Shown here in pieces: positions 15,773 through 24,364 of a stretch of 50,274 nt of DNA. Source of the DNA: Clostridia bacterium (lineage in GTDB: Bacteria; Bacillota; Clostridia; Oscillospirales; Acutalibacteraceae); NCBI GenBank assembly GCA_017403065.1, contig JAFQOT010000005.1:1-50274 (forward strand), read 5' to 3'. A model generated the notes under the pieces. It was not told the DNA's origin. It saw only the letters and a program-made list of their open reading frames with translations, and did no database searches. A program made the translations under genes and the position numbers. Position 1 is the first letter of the stretch. The number at the start of each line of letters is the position of its first letter.

Positions 15773-16434
15773 TGATTACTATTGCTATTGACGGACCTGC
15801 AGGCGCAGGCAAAAGTACGCTTTCACGCAAATTGGCTGAAAATTTTGGTTATATTTATGTTGATACAGGCGCATTATACCGCACTGTCGGTTTGAAATTT
15901 TTAAACTTAGGTTTTGATACAGATTTAAGTTGCAATATATCTGAAATTTTAGAAAAAACAACAGTTGATATTCGTTTTGTTGACGGTCAGCAACGTGTTT
16001 TTCTTGATGATAAAGATGTGTCTGATGATATTCGCACACCAAAAGCTTCAATGATGGCATCTGCAGTATCCGCAAAGCCTGAAGTACGCGCTTTTTTAAT
16101 AGATATGCAAAGAAAATTAGCAAAAGAAAACAATATTGTAATGGACGGTAGAGATATTGGAACTGTGGTTTTACCTGATGCTACGGTTAAAATTTATCTT
16201 ACCGCTTCTGCTGATGCGCGGGCTAAGCGCCGTTTTGACGAGCTTGTTTTAAAGGGTGAAAAGGTTACCTACAAAGAAGTATATGACGACATGGTGCAAA
16301 GAGATTATAATGATATGAGCAGAAAAATAGCTCCATTAAAAAAAGCTGACGATGCTATACTTGCTGATACCTCTGATTTAGACCTTGCCGAGTCTCTTGA
16401 ATTACTAATAAAAATCGTAAATGAAGGTAAGTAA
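15772..16434 (+). CDS. cmk: Cytidylate kinase
   Basis: 220 residues, normal for bacterial CMP/dCMP kinase, which makes CDP and dCDP for nucleic acid and lipid synthesis. The P-loop is IDGPAGAGKST (about residues 5-15). DTGALYRT, the substrate region MDGRDIGTVVLPDA and the lid RAKRRFDEL follow. AAAGGAG precedes the ATG, which overlaps the stop of the flavoprotein gene. ispH-rpsA follows at once; the acyltransferase plsC often found between cmk and ispH in Clostridia is absent. Confidence 0.97.
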   Translation: MITIAIDGPAGAGKSTLSRKLAENFGYIYVDTGALYRTVGLKFLNLGFDTDLSCNISEILEKTTVDIRFVDGQQRVFLDDKDVSDDIRTPKASMMASAVSAKPEVRAFLIDMQRKLAKENNIVMDGRDIGTVVLPDATVKIYLTASADARAKRRFDELVLKGEKVTYKEVYDDMVQRDYNDMSRKIAPLKKADDAILADTSDLDLAESLELLIKIVNEGK

Positions 16435-16435
16435 A

Positions 16436-18478
16436 ATGAAAATTACTTTAGCTGAAACTGCAGGCTTTTGCTTTGGTGTAAACCGCGCAGTTAACATTGT
16501 ATACGATTTATTGGATAAAGGAAAAAAGGTTTGCACATTAGGACCTATAATTCATAATCCTCAGCTCGTAAAAGAGCTTGAGGAAAGAGGTGTCAGAATA
16601 GTTTCTGATCCTTGCGAGGTTAATAAGGACGAAATATTAGTAATACGTTCACATGGTGTTTCTCTTGATGTTATTAACAAGGCTGATTCTTTAAATGTTG
16701 AAATTGCTGACGCTACCTGTCCCTTTGTTGCTAAAATTCATAAAATCGTTTATGAAAAAAGTATAGAAGGCTTTGTAACTATTATCGCAGGTGATAAAAA
16801 TCATCAGGAGGTTAAGGGAATTGTCGGTCATTGCAAGGGAAATTATTTTGTAGCCTCCGACACCAGCGAGCTTGATGAATTATTAAAAACAAATGACAAT
16901 TTTAACGAAAAATCGGTAATTTTGGTTTCACAAACTACTTTTAATGCACAAATTTGGAAAGAAATGCAAAAAAAATTAAAAAAAGTATGTACAAATGCCG
17001 AAATTTTTGATACAATATGTTTTGCAACTGCAATGCGGCAGGATGAGGCTGATAGGTTATCTAAAAACTCTGACACAATTATCGTTGTGGGTGGTAAAGG
17101 CAGTTCTAACACAGCAAAATTATTTGACGTGTGTAAACATAATTGCTTTAAAACCTATCATATAGAAACGGCTGATGAATTATCACAGCTTGACCTATCA
17201 AATTCTGACTCTATTGGGGTTGTTGCGGGTGCTTCTACACCTGCAGGTATAATAAAGGAGGTTATCAAAACCATGTCGGAAAATTTACAACCGGTTGAAG
17301 AACAGATGGAGGTAAAAGAATCTGTTCAAAAAAGCTTCGAGGAAATGACAGACGAAGAGGCATTCGAGGCTTCACTCAGCAGCTTAACAGGCGACCAAAA
17401 GGTAGAGGGTACAGTTATTGCTGTTAATCCCACTGAAATCACAGTGGACATCGGCAGAGGAGTTACAGGCTATGTATCTGCTGCTGAATATTCTTCTAAT
17501 CCTGATACAAATATTATGGACGAAGTAAAGGTTAATGATAAATTAAATCTTATCATTATGAAAATCAGCGATCAGGAAGGAACTGCAATGCTTTCTAAAC
17601 GCCGTTATGATGCTATTGCCGGTTGGGATAATATAGTTGCAGCCAAAGAATCAGGTGAAATCGTTACTGGTTATGTTAAGGATATCATTAAAGGCGGAGT
17701 TGTTGCTTATACCAACAATGTAAGAGTATTTATTCCTGCTTCACAGGCTACCGCTTCAAGAAATGACTCTTTAGAGGATTTAAAGGGTAAAGAGGTTTCT
17801 TTCCGTATCATCGAAATCGGACGCGGCAGAAGAGCTGTTGGTTCTATCAGAAGCGTACTTCGTGAAGAAAGAAAGGCTGCTGAGGATAAAATTTGGGCTG
17901 AAATTGCTGTTGGCGACAAATTTACAGGCACTGTTAAATCTTTAACTAATTACGGCGCGTTTGTTGATATTGGCGGCGTTGACGGAATGATTCACGTTTC
18001 TGAGCTTTCTTGGCAGAGAATAAAGAATCCTTCTGAGGTTGTTTTAGTTGGCGATACTGTTGAGGTATACGTTAAGGCTATTGACACTGAAAAGAGAAAG
18101 ATTTCTTTAGGCTACAAAAAAGAGGATGATAACCCGTGGGTTATCTTTAAAAACAACTACAATGTTGACGATGTTGTTAAAGTTATAATCGTTAGTATGA
18201 CTACATACGGCGCTTTTGCCCGTATCATCCCTGGAATTGACGGTTTGATTCACATTTCTCAAATCGCTAACAAGCATATTGCTAAACCACAGGATGAATT
18301 AACAGTTGGTCAAGAGGTTGAGGCTAAAATTACTGCTATTGACTTTGATAAAAAGCGCGTAAGCCTTTCTATCCGTGCTTTAATTGAAGAGCCACAGCAA
18401 GAGGCTGGCGTTGACGCTGTTGACGAGGTTGTTGCTACTACCGAAGAAACTGCACAAGAGTCTGTAGTAGAGGAATAA
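16436..18478 (+). CDS. ispH: Fusion of IspH (HMBPP reductase) and ribosomal protein S1
   Basis: 680 residues in two parts. Residues 1 to about 280 are IspH, the iron-sulfur enzyme of the last step of the MEP isoprenoid pathway, with its three cluster cysteines in GFCFGV, DATCPFV and DTICFAT and the end VAGASTPAGIIKEV. An acidic linker of about 45 residues follows, then four S1 RNA-binding repeats (for example YGAFVDIGGVDGMIHVSE, YGAFARIIPGIDGLIHISQ) and an acidic tail. The fusion is known from many Clostridia. ATG 16436 (MKITLAE) fits the family start; ATG 16421 lies inside cmk. Confidence 0.95.
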   Translation: MKITLAETAGFCFGVNRAVNIVYDLLDKGKKVCTLGPIIHNPQLVKELEERGVRIVSDPCEVNKDEILVIRSHGVSLDVINKADSLNVEIADATCPFVAKIHKIVYEKSIEGFVTIIAGDKNHQEVKGIVGHCKGNYFVASDTSELDELLKTNDNFNEKSVILVSQTTFNAQIWKEMQKKLKKVCTNAEIFDTICFATAMRQDEADRLSKNSDTIIVVGGKGSSNTAKLFDVCKHNCFKTYHIETADELSQLDLSNSDSIGVVAGASTPAGIIKEVIKTMSENLQPVEEQMEVKESVQKSFEEMTDEEAFEASLSSLTGDQKVEGTVIAVNPTEITVDIGRGVTGYVSAAEYSSNPDTNIMDEVKVNDKLNLIIMKISDQEGTAMLSKRRYDAIAGWDNIVAAKESGEIVTGYVKDIIKGGVVAYTNNVRVFIPASQATASRNDSLEDLKGKEVSFRIIEIGRGRRAVGSIRSVLREERKAAEDKIWAEIAVGDKFTGTVKSLTNYGAFVDIGGVDGMIHVSELSWQRIKNPSEVVLVGDTVEVYVKAIDTEKRKISLGYKKEDDNPWVIFKNNYNVDDVVKVIIVSMTTYGAFARIIPGIDGLIHISQIANKHIAKPQDELTVGQEVEAKITAIDFDKKRVSLSIRALIEEPQQEAGVDAVDEVVATTEETAQESVVEE

Positions 18479-18495
18479 TTTTTAATATTTATAAA

Positions 18496-18529
18496 AACAG
18501 ATAATCCATTGTTGATTATCTGTTTTTTT
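18496..18529 (+). terminator. Terminator after ispH-rpsA
   Basis: AACAGATAATC (18496-18506) pairs with 18514-18524, followed by a run of T. Confidence 0.9.
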
Positions 18530-18532
18530 ATC

Positions 18533-18557
18533 TTGACAAAATGTAAAATCCTGTCAA
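18533..18557 (+). promoter_or_regulatory. TTGACA element forming an inverted repeat
   Basis: TTGACA (18533-18538) is a consensus -35 box, but TGTCAA at 18552-18557 is its exact inverted repeat, 13 bases away. AT-rich -10 candidates follow (TAATAA or TAATAT, spacing longer than usual). It may be the promoter of the MFS gene with a regulator site. Confidence 0.35.
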
Positions 18558-18590
18558 TAATAATATAAATATATATTAAGGGGTAGGAAA

Positions 18591-19904
18591 ATGAAGCTTA
18601 ATTACAAACGTACAATACTTATTGGCTTTGCATTTATGTCTATTTTAGCCTTCTGGCAGTTTTATGATCAGGTAATTCCTTACATATTAGAGAATATATT
18701 TAAACTTAATACCTTTTCTGCAAATGCTATTATGTCTGTCGATAATGTTCTTGCAGTATTTTTACTGCCTTTTTTTGGGCAAATTTCTGACAAAACCAAA
18801 TCACCCTTGGGGAAAAGAACACCCTATATACTTTTTGGCACACTTGCCGCTGTTGCTTTAATGATGGTTATGGCTGTGTTTATTGAAAATAGGGGATTTA
18901 TTGGTTTTATTGTTACTTTAATGCTTTTACTTATTGTTATGGCGGTTTACCGTTCACCCGCAGTAGCCTATATGCCAGATGTTACAGAAAAGGCATTGCG
19001 CAGTAAGGCAAATGCTATAATAAATCTTGTTGGATATATGGGCGGTATATTTTCTACCATAGTTATGATGTTTTTACTTAAAGGGGAGAAAAACGCTCAG
19101 GGTCAAACCGTATATTCAGACAGTCAGTCCTTTTTACCTGTAATTTCTGTGATAGCAGTTTTTATGCTTGTTTCTGTTTTAATAATGGTATTTACTATCA
19201 ATGAAAACCGCCTTTTGAAAGAAACAAATATTAAAGATGATGAAAAAGAAGATAATAGCAATTCCTCAGGCAAAAAGCTTTCACGACCGATACTAAAAAG
19301 TCTTATTTTGATTTTGGCATCTGTATTTTTGTGGTATACTGCCTACAATTCGGTAACAACAGCCTTTTCACGCTATTGCTTAAACGTTTTAGGTATTGAT
19401 TTAGGAACATCATCTGGCTATTTATTAACAGCCACTATAGTTGCTATTATCGCCTTTGTACCACTTGGATTTTTGTCAGGTCTTGTAGGCAGAAAGAAAA
19501 CAGTTCTTATAGGTATTATCTTAGTAACCTTAGGCTATGCCTCAGCAATTCTCATTAAAAGCGAGACACCGTTAATGTATCTTTTATTCGGTGTAGTAGG
19601 CACAGGCTGGGCCGCTATAAACGTAAATTCATTTCCTATGGTTGTTGAAATGAGCAGCGGCGCTGATGTGGGCAAGTATACAGGCTTTTATTATACTTTT
19701 TCAATGGCTGCGCAAATTTCGGCGCCCTTACTTTCAGGACTGCTTATAGATAATTTGGGCTTTGGTTACAGAATTCTTTTCCCATTTGCTGTTTTCTTCT
19801 CTGTACTATCCTTTATTACAATGTCACTTGTAAAGCACGGCGATGTAAAACCTAAAAATAAGGAAAAATCACCCGAAAGCTCAAAAGAAACCGTAAATAT
19901 TTAG
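18591..19904 (+). CDS. MFS transporter of the SLC45/GPH-like sugar type
   Basis: 437 residues with twelve predicted membrane spans and a hydrophilic central loop (about residues 205-235, acidic and serine-rich). The loop after span 2 reads ISDKTKSPLGKRTPYI, the signature of the SLC45 and GPH sugar:cation symporter branch of the MFS. Import of a sugar or glycoside is likely, but the substrate cannot be read from sequence and no catabolic genes are adjacent. It is monocistronic, with terminators on both sides. Confidence 0.85.
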   Translation: MKLNYKRTILIGFAFMSILAFWQFYDQVIPYILENIFKLNTFSANAIMSVDNVLAVFLLPFFGQISDKTKSPLGKRTPYILFGTLAAVALMMVMAVFIENRGFIGFIVTLMLLLIVMAVYRSPAVAYMPDVTEKALRSKANAIINLVGYMGGIFSTIVMMFLLKGEKNAQGQTVYSDSQSFLPVISVIAVFMLVSVLIMVFTINENRLLKETNIKDDEKEDNSNSSGKKLSRPILKSLILILASVFLWYTAYNSVTTAFSRYCLNVLGIDLGTSSGYLLTATIVAIIAFVPLGFLSGLVGRKKTVLIGIILVTLGYASAILIKSETPLMYLLFGVVGTGWAAINVNSFPMVVEMSSGADVGKYTGFYYTFSMAAQISAPLLSGLLIDNLGFGYRILFPFAVFFSVLSFITMSLVKHGDVKPKNKEKSPESSKETVNI

Positions 19905-19918
19905 TTTATTATATTTTT

Positions 19919-19946
19919 GCCCTGCATAAAAGTGCAGGGCTTTTTT
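19919..19946 (+). terminator. Terminator after the MFS gene
   Basis: GCCCTGCA (19919-19926) pairs with TGCAGGGC (19933-19940), followed by six T. Confidence 0.9.
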
Positions 19947-19990
19947 AAATTTAATTTTTCTTGGCATACTATTACTGACGGAGGAAAATT

Positions 19991-20845
19991 ATGTTTAAAA
20001 AATTTTATTTTAAAATACGGGATTATTTATGGTATTTTATCGGTTGTATGATTTATTCATCTGCTGTTACAATGTTTGTTTCAGTAAATGAAATCTCACC
20101 CGGTGGTATTACCGGTATTGCAACTATACTTGAATATATTGCATCAATTCCTGCGGGTATAACAGTTTTTATATTAAATATTCCTATATTGTTGATTGGT
20201 TTTATTAAATTCGGCGGGCATTTTATCATTAAAACTTCAGTTGCTACAGTATTTTTATCTGTTACACTTACAATATCCGATTTTTTGCTTCCATCCTTTA
20301 CAGTTGATAAAATTTTAGCATCAATTTTCGGCGGTACTTTAATGGGATTGGGTATAAGCTTGGTTTTACGCCACGGCGCAACCACAGGTGGTATTGACAT
20401 TTTAGCCAAAATAATTAACCAAAAATTCAAACACTTTACGGTAGGAAAAATAATTTTAACCTTAGACGGTTTGGTAATTTTTGCTACAGCTTTAGTTTAC
20501 AAAAATATTGCAAGTGTTTTATATTCTGTAATCGCTATTTACGCCTCATCAAAGGCTATGGATTCTATTCTTTACGGGGCAGACAGGGGAAAGCTTTTAT
20601 ATATTATAACAAGCAAGCCGAATGAAATTTGCAGAGAAATCAATACTGAAATGCATCGTGGCGTAACAATTCTATCGGGAAAAGGCGGTTTTACTGGAGA
20701 AGAGCGCAATCTTTTACTGTGCAGTGTTCGCGTTCACGAAGTTTCCGGTATTTATAAAATTATAGATAAATTTGATAATAATGCTTTTACGGTTGTTACA
20801 GACGTTGGCGAAGTTATAGGAGAGGGATTCAAGGCGTTTGGATAA
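19991..20845 (+). CDS. YitT family membrane protein (DUF161/DUF2179)
   Basis: 284 residues. About five membrane spans in the first 190 residues include the family motif NEISPGGITGIATIL and RHGATTGGIDILAKII. A soluble C-terminal DUF2179 domain follows (GVTILSGKGGFTGEERNLLLCSV). The family is widespread in Firmicutes; its transport or regulatory role is not settled. GACGGAGG precedes the start. The gene is followed by the nrdD control region. Confidence 0.9.
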   Translation: MFKKFYFKIRDYLWYFIGCMIYSSAVTMFVSVNEISPGGITGIATILEYIASIPAGITVFILNIPILLIGFIKFGGHFIIKTSVATVFLSVTLTISDFLLPSFTVDKILASIFGGTLMGLGISLVLRHGATTGGIDILAKIINQKFKHFTVGKIILTLDGLVIFATALVYKNIASVLYSVIAIYASSKAMDSILYGADRGKLLYIITSKPNEICREINTEMHRGVTILSGKGGFTGEERNLLLCSVRVHEVSGIYKIIDKFDNNAFTVVTDVGEVIGEGFKAFG

Positions 20846-20848
20846 AAA

Positions 20849-20864
20849 ACACAATATATAGATA
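20849..20864. promoter_or_regulatory. Candidate NrdR half-site upstream of nrdD
   Basis: The 16-mer has a perfect left half of the NrdR box consensus (ACACAATATATTGTGT) but mismatches at four of the last five positions. It lies about 114 bases from the better box at 20963. Confidence 0.3.
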
Positions 20865-20922
20865 TTTATATTGGTTAAAACAACGAAATATTGGTAATTT
20901 TTAGACAATTTGTATTTTGTCC

Positions 20923-20950
20923 TTGATTTTTTTTTATATCGTGTTATAAT
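20923..20950 (+). promoter_or_regulatory. nrdD promoter
   Basis: TTGATT (20923-20928), 16 bases, TATAAT (20945-20950). The NrdR box at 20963-20978 covers the early transcribed region. Confidence 0.7.
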
Positions 20951-20962
20951 AATACTGCTCTA

Positions 20963-20978
20963 ATACAAGATATTGTGT
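20963..20978. promoter_or_regulatory. NrdR box
   Basis: ATACAAGATATTGTGT matches the known NrdR consensus ACACAATATATTGTGT at 14 of 16 positions. It sits just downstream of the nrdD -10 box, where binding of NrdR would block transcription. nrdR itself is in this window at 35845-36300. Confidence 0.7.
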
Positions 20979-21018
20979 TTTAAATAAATTATGTTACGTA
21001 TATTTGGGGGATGTTTAT

Positions 21019-23196
21019 ATGAAAATTATCAAGAGAAGTGGCGCAGAAGTAGATTTTGACCCAAAAAAAATCATTGTTGCTGTTACAAAGGCAAATGAGA
21101 GCGTAGTTCCCAGCGCCCGTATGACCGAAATTCAAATTAAGCGAATTGCTGAAGACGTTGAAATGGCGGCTACCACTATGAACCGTTCTTTAAGCGTTGA
21201 AGAAATTCAGGATATGGTTGAGGATGAGATTATGAATCAGCGCGCTTTTGAGGTTGCGCGCCGTTATATCACATACCGTTATACCAGAGCTTTAGTGCGA
21301 AAATCCAATACAACTGATGAGCAGATTTTAAGCCTTATTGAATGCAATAACGAAGAGGTTAAACAAGAGAATTCTAATAAAAACCCAACCGTTAACAGCG
21401 TTCAGCGTGATTATATGGCAGGTGAGGTTTCTAAGGATATTACAAAACGTATTTTATTAGAGCCTGATATTGTAGATGCTCACGAGCGCGGTCTTATTCA
21501 TTTCCACGATGCCGATTATTTTGCTCAGCATATGCATAACTGCGACCTTGTAAATCTTGAGGATATGCTTCAAAACGGTACTGTTATAAGCGGTACATAT
21601 ATTGAAAAACCTCATACATTTTCTACCGCTTGTAATATTGCGACTCAGATTATTGCTCAGGTTGCATCCTGTCAATACGGCGGTCAAAGTATCAGCCTTG
21701 CCCATTTAGCTCCTTTTGTTGATATAAGCAGAAAGAAAATTTATCTTTCTGTTTCAGAAGAGCTTAAAGAGGTTAATCCTGATGTAAGTGAAGAAAAAAT
21801 TAAAGAGATCACCGAAAAGAGATTACGCGAGGAAATCCGCAAGGGTGTTCAAACAATTCAATATCAGGTTGTTACCCTTATGACCACAAACGGACAGGCT
21901 CCTTTTGTTACAGTATTTATGTATCTCAACGAGGCTAAAAACGAACAGGAAAAGCACGACCTTGCTATGATTATTGAGGAGGTTTTAAAACAGCGATATC
22001 GCGGTGTTAAAAACGAAAAGGGTGTTTGGATTACCCCTGCTTTTCCAAAGCTTATTTACGTTCTTGAAGAGGATAATATCCACGAGGATTCTAAATATTG
22101 GTACTTAACACAGCTTTCTGCAAAATGCACAGCAAAGCGTATGGTACCTGACTATATTTCTGAAAAGGTAATGCTTAAAAACAAAATCGACAAAAACGGT
22201 GAGGGTCATTGCTATACCTGTATGGGTTGCCGCAGCTTCCTTACTCCTTATATCGATGAAAACGGAAAGCCAAAATACTACGGCCGCTTTAATCAGGGCG
22301 TTGTGACTGTAAATCTTGTTGATATCGGTCTTTCTGCAAACGGCGACATAGATAAATTCTGGCAGATTTTTGACGATAGAATGGAGCTTTGCCACAGAGC
22401 ATTACAAGCCCGCCACGAAAGACTTACAGGTACTGTTTCTGATGCTGCGCCGATTTTATGGCAATATGGAGCTCTTTTAAGGCTTAAAAAGGGTGAAACT
22501 ATCGATAAATATTTACACGGCGGTTATTCAACCCTTTCTCTTGGCTATGCAGGTCTTTGGGAATGTGTTTTAAGTCTTAACGGCAAAAAGCTTACCGAAC
22601 CTGAGGGTGAGGAATTAGGACTTGAAATTATGCGCAAGCTTAATGAATATACTGCTAAGTGGAAGGCTGAGGAAAATATAGATTATTCTCTTTACGGAAC
22701 ACCCCTTGAAAGCACAACATATAAGTTTGCTAAATCCTTGCAGAAGCGCTTTGGCGTAATCAAGGGTATAACCGATCGTAATTATATTACAAACAGCTAC
22801 CACGTTCACGTAGGGGAAGAGATTGATGCTTTTGATAAGCTGGCATTAGAATCTAAATTCCAGCTTTTATCACCTGGCGGAGCTATCTCTTACGTAGAGG
22901 TACCTAATATGCAGAATAATCTTGATGCCGTAATTTCTGTTATGCAGTTTATTTACGATAATATTATGTATGCAGAATTAAATACTAAGAGTGATTATTG
23001 TCACGATTGCGGTTTTGACGGTGAAATTATCATTGATGAAGATGAAAACGGCAAATTGGTTTGGAAATGTCCAAATTGCGGAAACACCGATCAGGACAAA
23101 ATGAATGTTGCTCGACGTACCTGTGGTTATATTGGCACTCAGTATTGGAACCAAGGCAGAACTCAGGAAATTAAGGAAAGAGTATTACATCTTTAA
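21019..23196 (+). CDS. nrdD: Anaerobic (class III) ribonucleoside-triphosphate reductase
   Basis: 725 residues. An N-terminal ATP-cone (about 1-90; IKRSGAEVDFDPKKI, RYITYRYTRA) senses ATP/dATP. The large catalytic barrel follows. Near the C-terminus are two CxxC pairs for zinc (CHDCGFDG and CPNCGNT) and the glycyl-radical site RRTCGYIGTQ, with the radical glycine about residue 703. The enzyme makes dNTPs without oxygen. ATG 21019 is preferred over TTG 21004 because a G-rich ribosome site lies 8 bases before it. Its activase nrdG follows. Confidence 0.97.
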   Translation: MKIIKRSGAEVDFDPKKIIVAVTKANESVVPSARMTEIQIKRIAEDVEMAATTMNRSLSVEEIQDMVEDEIMNQRAFEVARRYITYRYTRALVRKSNTTDEQILSLIECNNEEVKQENSNKNPTVNSVQRDYMAGEVSKDITKRILLEPDIVDAHERGLIHFHDADYFAQHMHNCDLVNLEDMLQNGTVISGTYIEKPHTFSTACNIATQIIAQVASCQYGGQSISLAHLAPFVDISRKKIYLSVSEELKEVNPDVSEEKIKEITEKRLREEIRKGVQTIQYQVVTLMTTNGQAPFVTVFMYLNEAKNEQEKHDLAMIIEEVLKQRYRGVKNEKGVWITPAFPKLIYVLEEDNIHEDSKYWYLTQLSAKCTAKRMVPDYISEKVMLKNKIDKNGEGHCYTCMGCRSFLTPYIDENGKPKYYGRFNQGVVTVNLVDIGLSANGDIDKFWQIFDDRMELCHRALQARHERLTGTVSDAAPILWQYGALLRLKKGETIDKYLHGGYSTLSLGYAGLWECVLSLNGKKLTEPEGEELGLEIMRKLNEYTAKWKAEENIDYSLYGTPLESTTYKFAKSLQKRFGVIKGITDRNYITNSYHVHVGEEIDAFDKLALESKFQLLSPGGAISYVEVPNMQNNLDAVISVMQFIYDNIMYAELNTKSDYCHDCGFDGEIIIDEDENGKLVWKCPNCGNTDQDKMNVARRTCGYIGTQYWNQGRTQEIKERVLHL

Positions 23197-23204
23197 TTAA
23201 ACTT

Positions 23205-23241
23205 AATTAGGAGCGAGATTTAATTCGCTCCTAATTTTTTA
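23205..23241 (+). terminator. Terminator or attenuator between nrdD and nrdG
   Basis: AATTAGGAGCGA (23205-23216) pairs perfectly with TCGCTCCTAATT (23225-23236) and is followed by T5. It stands inside the nrdD-nrdG unit, so it probably lowers nrdG expression relative to nrdD instead of ending the operon completely. Confidence 0.8.
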
Positions 23242-23253
23242 GGGTAGATAATA

Positions 23254-23814
23254 ATGAATTATGCGACTATTAAAAAATTCGATATTGCAAACGGACCTGG
23301 AGTAAGAGTATCTCTTTTTGTAAGCGGTTGCAGACACAAATGTAAAAACTGCTTTAACAGAGAAGCCTGGGACTTTAATTACGGCGCGCCATTTACTCAA
23401 GAGGTTGCCGATAATATAATTGAGAGTTTAAAACCTGATTATATAACAGGGTTTTCGCTTTTAGGCGGTGAGCCCTTTGAGCCCGAAAATCAGGAAACCC
23501 TTGCTAAACTACTATCTGATATTAAAAAGAAACTGCCCGATAAGGATATTTGGTGTTATACAGGTTTTTTATATGACTCTCAGCTTTTAAAAGGTACAGT
23601 AGGCAATTTTGAGACGGTAAAAAATATGCTTAGTAATATTGATGTTTTAGTAGACGGAAAATTTATAGAGGAATTAAAAAGTCCCGATTTACTTTTCAGA
23701 GGCTCTTCAAACCAACGTATTATAGATGTTCAAAAATCCTTAAAAACAAATAATGTTGTATGGCTTGAAGGAGTCTGGCAGAGAAAAATGGGTTCGGGAA
23801 ATATTTATGAATAA
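23254..23814 (+). CDS. nrdG: Anaerobic ribonucleotide reductase activating protein
   Basis: 186 residues. A radical SAM enzyme with the CxxxCxxC cluster motif at residues 26-33 (CRHKCKNC), preceded by DIANGPGVRVSLFVSG and followed by LLGGEPFEPEN. It reduces S-adenosylmethionine to put the glycyl radical on NrdD. Length and motifs are normal. An AGGG site precedes ATG 23254, just after the hairpin at 23205-23241. Confidence 0.96.
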   Translation: MNYATIKKFDIANGPGVRVSLFVSGCRHKCKNCFNREAWDFNYGAPFTQEVADNIIESLKPDYITGFSLLGGEPFEPENQETLAKLLSDIKKKLPDKDIWCYTGFLYDSQLLKGTVGNFETVKNMLSNIDVLVDGKFIEELKSPDLLFRGSSNQRIIDVQKSLKTNNVVWLEGVWQRKMGSGNIYE

Positions 23815-23827
23815 AGGAATTGATAAA

Positions 23828-24265
23828 ATGAAAATTAATTTTAAAAAACTTAACGAAAAGGCAATTACACCTACCTACGGCACTGAATTTTCTGCAGGAG
23901 CTGACTTATATGCCTGTGAAGGCGGAGAGATAACCATTCAACCTGGTGAAACAAAGCTTATACATACAGGTCTTTCTTTAGAAATTCCCGAAGGTTACGC
24001 AGGTTTAATTTACGCACGCAGCGGAATTGCTACTAAAAGAGGTCTTGCTCCTGCAAATAAGGTAGGAGTTATTGACAGCGATTACAGAGGAGAAATTATG
24101 GTATCCCTATTTAATCATTCAGCTGTTTCTCAAACAATAGCTGACGGCGAAAGGGTAGCCCAGCTTGTTATTACACCATTTTTAAAGGTTGAATATAACG
24201 AAACAAAAGAGCTATCTGATACCCAACGTGGCGAAGGTGGATTTGGCTCAACAGGTAAAAAATAA
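23828..24265 (+). CDS. dut: dUTP diphosphatase
   Basis: 145 residues. All five trimeric dUTPase motifs are visible: SAGADLYA, ARSGIATKRGL, GVIDSDYRGEI, GERVAQLVI and RGEGGFGSTG at the C-terminus. It removes dUTP and supplies dUMP for dTMP synthesis, which fits its place after nrdD and nrdG. ATG 23828 follows AAAGGA by about 9 bases; an upstream in-frame start inside nrdG (23753) is less likely. Confidence 0.95.
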   Translation: MKINFKKLNEKAITPTYGTEFSAGADLYACEGGEITIQPGETKLIHTGLSLEIPEGYAGLIYARSGIATKRGLAPANKVGVIDSDYRGEIMVSLFNHSAVSQTIADGERVAQLVITPFLKVEYNETKELSDTQRGEGGFGSTGKK

Positions 24266-24364
24266 TATTTTGTGCTTCTATTTTCACTTTACCTTTTTCG
24301 CTATAGTGTTGTACTATTATGTTGTATTTGTATTATGTTTTATTAACCCAGAGGAGTCTGCTTT

